From positions 2,288,383-2,352,382 of the forward strand of contig JYIP02000004.1 of assembly GCA_001051155.2 (NCBI GenBank): a DNA stretch of 64,000 nucleotides, given 5' to 3'. Positions within the stretch are counted from its first letter, which is position 1. Every line of letters starts with the position of its first letter. Of the stretch, positions 23,001 to 31,053 are shown in pieces. Origin of the DNA: Chrysoporthe austroafricana (Eukaryota > Ascomycota > Sordariomycetes > Diaporthales > Cryphonectriaceae). The notes under the pieces were generated by a model. That model saw nothing but the letters and a program-made list of their open reading frames with translations. It was not told where the DNA came from and searched no databases. The position numbers and the translations under genes are program-made.

Positions 23001-23126
23001 GGGATCTACGGCTGGGATGGGATCTACGGCTGGGATGGGATCTACGGCTGGGATGGGATCTACGGCTGGGATGGGATCTACGGCTGGGATGGGATCTACG
23101 GCTGGGATGGGATCTACGGCTGGGAT
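23001..23126 (+). repeat. Minisatellite block A: seven 18-bp units
   Basis: Seven exact tandem copies of GGGATCTACGGCTGGGAT. Translated on the plus strand they give a repeating Gly-Ser-Thr-Ala-Gly-Met, but no start or stop context makes a protein convincing. Confidence 0.95.
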
Positions 23127-23249
23127 GGGATAGATGGGATGGGATGGATGGGATGGGATGGATGGGATGGGATGGATGGGATGGGATGGGATGGGATGGG
23201 ACGGATGGGATGGGACGGGATGCTTTGGATGGGACGAGATGCTTTGGGT
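23127..23249 (+). repeat. Minisatellite block B: GGGAT/GGATG simple array
   Basis: About 120 bp of degenerate GGGAT and GGATG units with occasional GGGAC variants. It joins the 18-bp block to the 14-bp block. The plus strand is a run of closely spaced G triplets. Confidence 0.9.
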
Positions 23250-23403
23250 GGGATGCTTTGGATGGGATGCTTTGGATGGGATGCTTTGGATGGGATGCTT
23301 TGGATGGGATGCTTTGGATGGGATGCTTTACGTGGGATGCTTTACATGGGATGCTTTACATGGGATGCTTTACATGGGATGCTTTACATGGGATGCTTTA
23401 CAT
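23250..23403 (+). repeat. Minisatellite block C: eleven 14-bp units
   Basis: Exactly eleven 14-bp units. The first five are GGGATGCTTTGGAT, the sixth is GGGATGCTTTACGT and the last five are GGGATGCTTTACAT. The variants are arranged in order, with no mixing. An isolated extra GGAT-type unit lies at 23217-23230 in block B. Confidence 0.95.
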
Positions 23404-24153
23404 GGGATGGATAAGGATGCTCATTTGAATTCACCTGGAATGAATCAAGACGCTCATTACTAGTTATCTTGCAGGCGGTCTTCAGCAGAGCCGCTAGACG
23501 TATTGAATGCCGTCGAGACCTGGGACGGCCTGTCGGCAGTCGATTCGCGGCCAGGACCAAATTCGATCGCGGGCGTGGAACCCTTTGTCGTCTTGGTCAT
23601 CGCTCTTGGTTCAACGGAGCGGAGGACGGGCCGTCGGCGGCTTGCTGCTGAAGAGCCATCCGGAGCGGAAAGCTCTAAATCCCTTCTCTTCCAAAAGTTC
23701 TCAAGGAGGGATTGGTCTAATTCCACTACATGGCCCCCCCTCAAATTAAATCCCACGTGGGTTGAAGAGGGTGGTTGAAGAGGAAGGCGTGTTATCGCGA
23801 TTACCCATTTAGGAAGCCTTGGCAGCCGCCTCAAGCAGCCGCCGCAGGCAAAGGAAGTCCAGAGGCCCTCCCCCTATGGAATATTGCGAGAGCTTCCGAA
23901 AATTGACAAATTTATTATATTTCCATACAAACAACCTATGCCAAGCCGTCAACACTTGAACCGCCGCTATCGCTATCAGCATCTATTTTAGATAGATACG
24001 CTTCAGTAACCCTATTGTTCGTCATAAATACATCTGTCGCCTCTGGGACCATCCTTCGCTCCGTCGATTATCTATCCGTTCATTTGCGCGGCTGAGAATC
24101 GAATAAGCAGAAGGCCTCCGGCTGGCAACTGAATAAGCGGATTTAGACTATTT

Positions 24154-24460
24154 TATCAACTACGAGCTTTTGCAACCAAATTCTTTGAGATGTAAACGAG
24201 CTTTCGTGCCGCATTCTTATATCAACTACAAACTTTTGTACTGCAGCCTTTTTTTTTTTTCTTTTTATCAATTACAAACTTTTTTGTACTGCAACTTTGT
24301 TTGTATTAATCACGAACTTTGTACGGCAGCTGTTTTTTGTTTTTTCCTTTTTTTCTTTTTTTTTTTTTTTAATCAACCACAAACTTTTGTAGCCGTTTCT
24401 TACTGTTCGTATAAGCCATGAAACTGTTCTGTATCAACCACCAACTCTTCTGCGTATAAA
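24154..24460 (+). repeat. Degenerate dispersed repeats upstream of the APH gene
   Basis: At least six imperfect copies of a motif like ATCAACTACAAACTTTTGTA begin near 24155, 24221, 24267, 24308, 24371 and 24433. Spacing is irregular and poly-T runs lie between copies. They end about 130 bp before the start codon. Confidence 0.7.
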
Positions 24461-24591
24461 CGCCGGAACTAATCTCACCACAAGAAAGATCGAACCAACT
24501 CATCAGAAACCATCAGCAACAAATCTCAAGACGCCAACTGTAAACTCCCTCAAGCCTAACACATTCTATTCCTACGAATTTGACAACCACC

Positions 24592-25599
24592 ATGTCGACT
24601 GCAACTCCTACCACCGCCGCCGAGGTAGTCCAGCCTGATCTCACTCCGGCAATGCGCGAAATCAACGACCACTCCTGGCTGATCCTGGACCACCTGGTGC
24701 TCACCCGACAAGAGGGACCGCCGCCGTCCGGCCACACGTCGTGGAGTGATGGTACCGGCGGCTTCTACGTGCTGTCGGAAGCCCCTAAGCCCCCTCCCGA
24801 ATCCCGGGTGCTGCCCCAGACTATGAACCAGCATGGTAATTTCTGGGCGGGCCAGGGCGACGACTGTCCTTTTGAAATTTGCAAGGCTGGTGAGGCGTTC
24901 ATCAAGATAAAGGCCCCTATCCATCCTGATGCCACGCCGGAATACGCTACTCTAGACTTCCTGCACAAGAAAGGCCCTCTCGGGTTCGACATTCCACGTG
25001 TGCTCCACCATTCCGAGTCACAAGGACGGTCCGTTCTAGTTGTGAGTCGGATACAAGGCACGTTGCTGGGCCACGCATGGAGTACATGGGACGAAGCAAC
25101 AAAAAAGCGTTACGTCGACATTATTGCAGCACTTTGCGGGAAGCTAGCTGAATGGAAGTCGGATCGCCTCTGCGGTGCCGACGGTGGGATGATGTGTGAT
25201 TGGTATCTTGGCGCTCGCGGTACTGATAGGGTTGATCACACTTATAAGATTGATTGCACTCCCCCTGCTGTTATTTCTCACTGTGAGAGGCTGGGTATGG
25301 ATTGTTCGTCCTTTTACTTCTATCATTGCGATCTGAGCCCTACTAATATTATCATCAAGGATGATGGTGGGATCGGGGTTATCGACTGGGAATTTGCTGG
25401 TTTTGTTCCAAGAGCATGGATCCGAACAAAACCGCGCATTTGCGAGTGGCTTAACCTTTACGACAAAAACATGGACTTTTATCGAGATTACGACCGAGCG
25501 ATGGATTGGAGGATAAGGCTTCAGCGCCGGCTTGGGGAAATGGGGTTTCCCGACGTAAAAGATGCATATACGGAATGGAGGATTGCACAGGGTTTCTAG
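24592..25599 (+). CDS. APH-family phosphotransferase (aminoglycoside phosphotransferase/choline kinase-like), 335 aa
   Basis: Single exon; the first ATG is 24592 (upstream in-frame start only TTG). The protein-kinase-like APH fold is shown by the catalytic loop H245-C-D247-LSPTN252 (HxD...N) and a DFG-equivalent I-D265-W-E within GVIDWEFAG. A FIKIKAP segment near residue 104 fits the ATP-binding lysine strand. Fungi have many such genes of unknown substrate, often in accessory regions. The second half uses many T-ending codons, unlike the C-ending bias of neighbours such as INSIG. Flanking sequence is repeat-rich and AT-rich, so this gene is probably lineage-specific. The substrate cannot be told from sequence. 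Confidence 0.85.
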   Translation: MSTATPTTAAEVVQPDLTPAMREINDHSWLILDHLVLTRQEGPPPSGHTSWSDGTGGFYVLSEAPKPPPESRVLPQTMNQHGNFWAGQGDDCPFEICKAGEAFIKIKAPIHPDATPEYATLDFLHKKGPLGFDIPRVLHHSESQGRSVLVVSRIQGTLLGHAWSTWDEATKKRYVDIIAALCGKLAEWKSDRLCGADGGMMCDWYLGARGTDRVDHTYKIDCTPPAVISHCERLGMDCSSFYFYHCDLSPTNIIIKDDGGIGVIDWEFAGFVPRAWIRTKPRICEWLNLYDKNMDFYRDYDRAMDWRIRLQRRLGEMGFPDVKDAYTEWRIAQGF

Positions 25600-25746
25600 C
25601 ACACCTAAAGCTAGAGGTGATGCTGTGAAGAAATATAAAGCTCAGTGTTGGCTGGGCTTAACCACGTACATGATAACTGGGTTTGATTTGCTGTCTGTTG
25701 TTGTGTCTGTCTAGAAGGAAAGAGGGAAAGAAAGCCGTGGGCAATA

Positions 25747-25828
25747 GCCAGGGCGTGGAAATGGCTTTGCCCTGGCGCACGGGCCATATCCTGGCCCGTG
25801 CCCATATGCCAGAGTGAAAGGCTCTGGC
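25747..25828 (+). repeat. Cluster of three adjacent inverted repeats (hairpins)
   Basis: Hairpin 1: GCCAGGGC 25747-25754 with GCCCTGGC 25769-25776. Hairpin 2: GCACGGGCCA 25777-25786 with TGGCCCGTGC 25792-25801 (5-nt loop). Hairpin 3: GCCAGAG 25808-25814 with CTCTGGC 25822-25828. All arms are perfect. An A16 run follows 34 bp later. Confidence 0.85.
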
Positions 25829-25910
25829 TGTCCCATACTGGCTATCCCACATTATATCGATCAAAAAAAAAAAAAAATTGGAAAATGGAAAGAAAAAAAA
25901 AAGGGGGGGG

Positions 25911-26400
25911 GGTTTAGTTTATTAGAAATTGTAGAGTTTTAATAAAATTATAATATCGACTAATCAAATATTATATTATAAATATATAATATTCAGAATG
26001 TTAACTTTTATATTATTGTACTCAAAAAGTTATTATAATCAAGTATGCAATACGACTTGCAATTATCAAACCAGAAATAGTATCAGTACCTTATATCAAC
26101 TACCAGACCTAGAGTAGTAGGCTCGAACAACCTAAGCGTGCGTAAATATAGACAAAGGAACTATACCAGGCAAAAAGAACTGTGCTTATGGCCTAGCCTG
26201 ATATTATCGAAAATGCAAGAGCGATTCAAGGCTTAAATCAGAAGAGGGACGCCGTCGGAACAGTCGTCGAGACAAAGCAGTAGCTGGACTGGCTTGCGGG
26301 CCTATCGACGAAATAGCTATAGCAAATTTACGGTTTGTAGATAGAAATTCGATATTTCGATAATATTTCGCATCCGGCTAGACGTGTGTTAAAGAGAAAA
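25911..26400. mobile_element. AT-rich block, possible RIP-degraded transposon relic
   Basis: The sequence changes abruptly to AT-rich (many TATAAT/ATAATATT strings), unlike the GC-rich surroundings, and contains no open frame of note. In Pezizomycotina such islands are usually repeats mutated by RIP. No terminal repeats, target duplication or transposase fragment was identified, so the element type is unknown. Confidence 0.3.
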
Positions 26401-27087
26401 GAACGCGTCAGCCCCTTTTCCTGGAGTGTAGAGGGGGCTGAAGTCAAAGGTCAGTCTACTTATAGGCCCAATTTGGGAAGGGGGAGTTCTCTGTGGCACT
26501 AGGCCCTTGCACTACCCACTACAACATTGTTATTGTAATAATGTTTCTGATTGGTTTGGCAACGCCTGTAGCATCTAAACCGCTCATTACGAAATGCGCG
26601 CTTGAGTGTAGTTCGAACGCTATTAGCTGGCATTTGCTCCTTGCCTACATAGATTTCGGCACTTGAGAACCCAAAAATGGTAGCTCATGAGACCATTTGG
26701 CTTTGGGGTGCCGCTTAGGGTGTTTCGACCCAAGCACAAGCATAGTGCCTTCTTGTTAGTGAAAGTGGCAAGCGAAGACGACTATACTAGGCCAGTTCAT
26801 TAAGCCGTGTTCCGGCCTCTTCTTCAAATGAGCACAGACAGTAGGAACCTAAAGGAAACGGGCTCCGGGGATGCACCAAATTCTGTCACCTTGGTCAACA
26901 TCGGTGTGAATGGATATATCCCACGACCATTCGCCCAACACCGGCTGCACGGGGTAGAGTATCAGGCCGGCTCGGGCTCCACCCACAGGCCCGAGGCTCC
27001 TTGCTCTATGCGGATCACTTCACACATCGCAGTGTCGATATAAATGTGCCGCATGCGAGATGACCAGAGCGGAAGGTGAATGCAGTT

Positions 27088-28317
27088 CTTGGCGCAGACT
27101 GCACCATGGCAGTTAGACCCATCAGCTAATTCCCGAGCGGACTTCCCCCGTCTTTCTTGGCCAAGACCTCCGCGATAGGTACTCTGCACGCGAGCCACAG
27201 CTGCCAAGACGAGGGTCCGTCAGAATGAGATCAAAAGCAGTTGAATCGAGGATACGTATTGCTCAGGTGGGTGCCTGGTCTCGGTGATCTGTTGTCAGAC
27301 CGTTGACATCGACTGCTGACGTCGGAGCACGGAACCCGTGGCTTCACTCTGTGTGACGCTTACTTGAGACTGTCGCTTGCGCATTGCATGTTCCGTTGCC
27401 CCGAGTTCAGCAACTAGATTATTGTAGGGCAGTGCAAAGCTAAACATGGCCAAGGGAGGCGAGTAGCGAGAGGAGAGGACATGAAGGCGCAACGCTCAGC
27501 AGATTTGAGAAGTCAGTGCCGGTCTTGGCTTGTAGGGGTTGCAGCGGAAGACCTTGGCGTCAAGCGGAGCGTCGGAGATGTCTTGGCGGAAGGGATCCAT
27601 CGCTCTATTTTCGAGTCGAAAGTCAGGCAAGTGTGGCAAGCTGAACTTGCGAATGCCCAATGAGCGAGTTTTGAAATTGTAATCCAACTCTTCATGGTAC
27701 TTCGGAATGTCGAAGCAAGTGGGTGGTATTGGACGTCCAGGCAGCTGCACGAGCTGCCGTCTTCTCTAGAAATGAGCACTGTATATTAAAGCCGTCATGG
27801 CCGTGAATGCCTGGAATCACGGGGAAGAGAAGGTCAGGCTGCAACGGACAGAAGTTACACCTTTGGACTCAACGGTCTGCCGGAATCTTAGTGCTTTGCC
27901 AAGACTTCTCAAGTCTTGGCATACATCCACTAAGTGCTAGAGAAGTACCTTATAGTCACCCGCATGAGCGCCTGCGGCATGCGTAGGGGTAAGGTACCGC
28001 ACTACTGGGCCAGCGGAAGGGTGAGCTTCGCCAAGACAACTCCGCCGCGAAGTAAAACCTTAGGAACGGCGGAGGAAACCCATAAGAGTCCCTCAGTTCT
28101 TGTCCCGGGCGTCTTTCGTTCTTTGATATATCATCTTTACACCTTGATGCACCTGAGAATATTCTGAGCCGCCTTGTTTGTTGCCTGTCTGTTGTCGTGC
28201 AGTCTAAAAATCTGCATCGCAGGTAGAAGAGCCAGAGACCCGAGACCCTACCCCTCGAAGCTCTCACCCCCCAGTTTGGAGAAGACCGCACCCAGCCCTG
28301 CCCAATCAGGTGCCAAG
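27088..28317. promoter_or_regulatory. PacC-type binding-site cluster upstream of pacC
   Basis: Twelve exact GCCAAG hexamers (either strand) were read. On plus they are at 27160, 27203, 27449, 27898, 28030 and 28312. On minus (CTTGGC) they are at 27088, 27156, 27524, 27553, 27582 and 27915. The known PacC/Rim101 core is GCCARG. Eight of the twelve extend to GCCAAGAC. About 0.6 occurrences would be expected by chance in 1.2 kb of balanced sequence. The position, 0.16-1.4 kb upstream of the pacC start with no intervening gene, suggests autoregulation. Confidence 0.75.
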
Positions 28318-28475
28318 ACCCACCACCGCCCAACTCCCAAAGCAGCAAAACATAGCTCTGCCTCAGCTTTGACCTTAGCCAGCCTGCACACCCAGGACTC
28401 GGAACACGGCAAAACACCAGCTCCGACCTGCAAGCGATCCACCCTATTGAGACCTTGTCTGCCTGGGGGGCCAGT

Positions 28476-30257
28476 ATGTCTTCCGCTCGGGACAGTACGA
28501 GCGAGCAGTCGCAGAGTCCGACCACGACCTCAAACGGCGACACTCCTGCGTCCTCAAACGCCGCCAATGCATCTTCCAGCTCATCCAACAACGCTGGCGA
28601 GGAGAGCCTTACCTGCCGCTGGAATCAGTGTGGTTCGCGCTTCAACACCCCTGAGACGCTATATGTACGTCTGTCAGGTGTTGCATGGTTTGAATTGCGC
28701 ATCGCTAACGAGGGAACAGGACCACTTGTGCGAGAAGCACGTAGGCAGAAAGAGTACAAACAATCTCAACTTGACCTGCCAGTGGAACTCGTGCCGCACT
28801 ACCACCGTCAAGCGCGATCATATCACTTCTCACATCCGTGTCCACGTTCCCCTGAAGCCTCACAAATGTGACTTCTGTGGGAAGTCCTTCAAGCGCCCCC
28901 AGGACTTGAAGAAGCACGTCAAGACCCACGCAGATGATAGTGTCCTTGTCAGGTCCCCCCAGGACCAGCATGGTGGATTAGCAGCTTCGTACGGCCGGCC
29001 GGGTAAGGGTGAGTCCGTATTGGAACGTTTCCTCGAGAAGTGGATGCTGATACTTCGACTCAAGGCCCGTCTAGCTTCTATGATCACAACGGACATCAGA
29101 TGCGGACCACACCCGCTGCCTTCTCACAGCCACAACCTTCACACGCCAGCTATTATGGACATGGCCCCACTCAGGCCTACGGCGCACCTCTTGGGTACTA
29201 TCAGCAGCCCATCCACAATCACCGCGCTGAGCCTCTCGGGTATGGCGCTGGGTACGATCGCAGGCGTGGGTACGACGATCTGAATGACTTCTTCGGCCAG
29301 GCCAAGCGTAGGAGCCTTGACCCCGCCAACTATAACCAGGTCGGACGGTCTTTGATGCCCCTTCATGGTGCCCTTGCTGTCCACACTGGAGGGATCGGCA
29401 CCCAGTACATGACCGCAGCACCAGCCCTTCCCGCTATTGGAGGCCAGCCTTCGGCACAGAGTGCCCTGGACCAGCACTACTACCTCCCTCCGATGCCTAA
29501 CCTGCGCACCAAGGGTGATTTGGAGCAGATTGACCAGATCCTGGAACAGATGCAGAGCACTGTGTACGAGAATAGTGGTTCTCCTTCCAGCACGCACTAC
29601 CCGTCTGCTTTCGACCTGCGTCATCAATCTCCTGTTTCCAGGGATAATGTCGCAAGCACCCACTACGCTGTCTCCGCCGCGCAGATGCCGTCGCCGCTCA
29701 GTGCCGTGTCTTCGACAACGAGCGGTAGCGCTGCTCACACACCGCCTTCGACCTCTTTGTCATACACTGCTGGTCAGTCGCCACCGTCCAACACCGGCAT
29801 GTCTCCCGGTACACGACACAGCTCCTCGGCATCTGTGGCCTACCCATCGTTGCCCGCTACTACCTCGTATGGCTCATCAACGATCAGCCTCGGCTCCACT
29901 TTCTCCACCAACGACCAACGTCGCCTGTCTGGTGGCATGCTTCAACGTGCTAGTGGCGCTCGCCGGGCTTCTGACCAATCCGAAGGCGCCACCACACCCA
30001 AGGCCGAGCCTCAGTCTCCGGCTTCTCCATCTGACGATAGCGACAGCGGTGGCGAGCCTGAGCCTTACGAGGCGTGGCTTCAAAACGTCCGCGTTATCGA
30101 GTACCTACGTGAGGCTATTCAGGATCGCCTCAAGAGTGGCCAGTATGAATCGGACAGTGAGGGCGAGGACAACATTGATCCTTCGCTGAAGGCGGCAGAG
30201 GCGTCTGCGAAAGATGCGCCGCTGTACCCGACGCTGCCGATGGAGGTAGAGGACTAA
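28476..30257 (+). CDS. pacC: pH-response transcription factor PacC/RIM101, 554 aa
   Basis: Three exons: 28476-28664, 28720-29002 and 29065-30257. Intron 1 is GTACGT...ACAG. Intron 2 is GTAAGG...TCAAG with a GCTGAT branch point. The frame closes at 555 codons. Three C2H2 fingers are present: C47/C52/H65/H70, C83/C88/H101/H105 and C113/C116/H129/H133. The finger block ending [23 protein letters not shown] is diagnostic of PacC. The C-terminal part has the conserved [18 protein letters not shown] and SDSEGEDN segments. Two YPxL motifs (Y417-PSL and Y545-PTL) fit PalA/Rim20 docking sites used in ambient-pH proteolytic activation. The factor activates alkaline-expressed genes in the nucleus. The upstream site cluster suggests that it regulates itself. 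Confidence 0.95.
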
Positions 30258-31053
30258 ACATGTACAATGTCGCAACGCGTCTGCATTTCACGGTCTGGTG
30301 ATGGACGGCGTTGGTACCCTTCTGAAACCGAATAGGGATTTGTTCGTAGCTGGAATTGCAAAGCCCATACTTCTCTTGATGTCCTGAACTATATACAGTC
30401 TATCTCACTCCATTTGTCCGACCTTTCGTAAAGTGGCCTTCTGGCCGCTCGTCTTCTGGAGCAGCCCGCTGCGCCCTCAAAGGTGTGCAAGTGGCCCTCG
30501 TGTGAACCCTTCTCTACCAGTTGGGAACTGGCTGTCTGTCGATTCGGCGGTCTCGGCATGGCTCAGCCTCTCTGGCCTTGGCACACAGTGTAGCTGGTGT
30601 TCTTGTCTCACTAACCTCCTGGCCGCCCCGAGCGGGTTGCCCAGAGTCCGCAAGTCTTGGACGGGCGGAAGGCCAAGAACGGCCCTATAGCCGATGCTGG
30701 AGATTTCTTAATTATTAAGACAACCCCTGTTCCAACACTAAAGGACGCATTCGACCTTGAGGCCTCGCAGGTTGCACGGGGGATGCATGTTCCTCATACA
30801 GGATAGGTCGGCGTGGCTGCTATTGGGGTCTGCAGGATGCAAATCATAGGCATTCATGTCACGCTGGGGGCGATGCTCGGACGAAAGAGAAGATCCACGT
30901 TCTTAAAATGATTATCTTGCTCCAATACATAATAATTTCCGCCTCAGAACGCCGTGCAGCCATGCTGTTGTTCCGATGCCCTCTTGTACCCCAAACAACT
31001 GGCCTTCCAGAAGGCACAGAGGCTTCGTCTACATTCACTTCCGTCCACGCGGC
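30258..31053. other. Convergent intergenic region pacC / KU80
   Basis: Facing 3' UTRs of pacC (plus) and KU80 (minus). No gene is recognised. Confidence 0.5.

Larger units (their letters stand above)
22868..24591. other. Repeat-rich interval between the zinc-ribbon ORF and the APH gene
   Basis: It contains the composite minisatellite (23001-23403), about 450 bp of unassigned sequence (23460-23900) with a 125-codon minus-strand ORF of no recognisable family, then an AT-rich stretch with degenerate ATCAACTACAAACTTTTGTA-like repeats up to the APH start. Confidence 0.5.
25600..28475. other. Long interval: APH 3' side, AT-rich relic and pacC promoter
   Basis: From left to right: APH 3' UTR; three consecutive hairpins (25747-25828); an A16 run and an A-run/G-run (25862-25910); an AT-rich stretch (25911-26400); unassigned sequence to about 27080; then a promoter-like region with many PacC-type sites up to the pacC start. 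No protein gene is supported. Confidence 0.5.

Noticed and set aside
23001..23403. CRISPR array
   Set aside because: Units are contiguous with no unique spacers, and the genome is fungal.
22952..23463. Repetitive protein encoded by the minisatellite
   Set aside because: All three plus frames are open because of the repeat units. 14-bp units shift frame and there is no start context or flanking coding sequence.
27956..28591. 211-codon minus-strand ORF antisense to the pacC leader and first exon
   Set aside because: It overlaps the clearly real pacC exon 1, and its translation has no recognisable domain.
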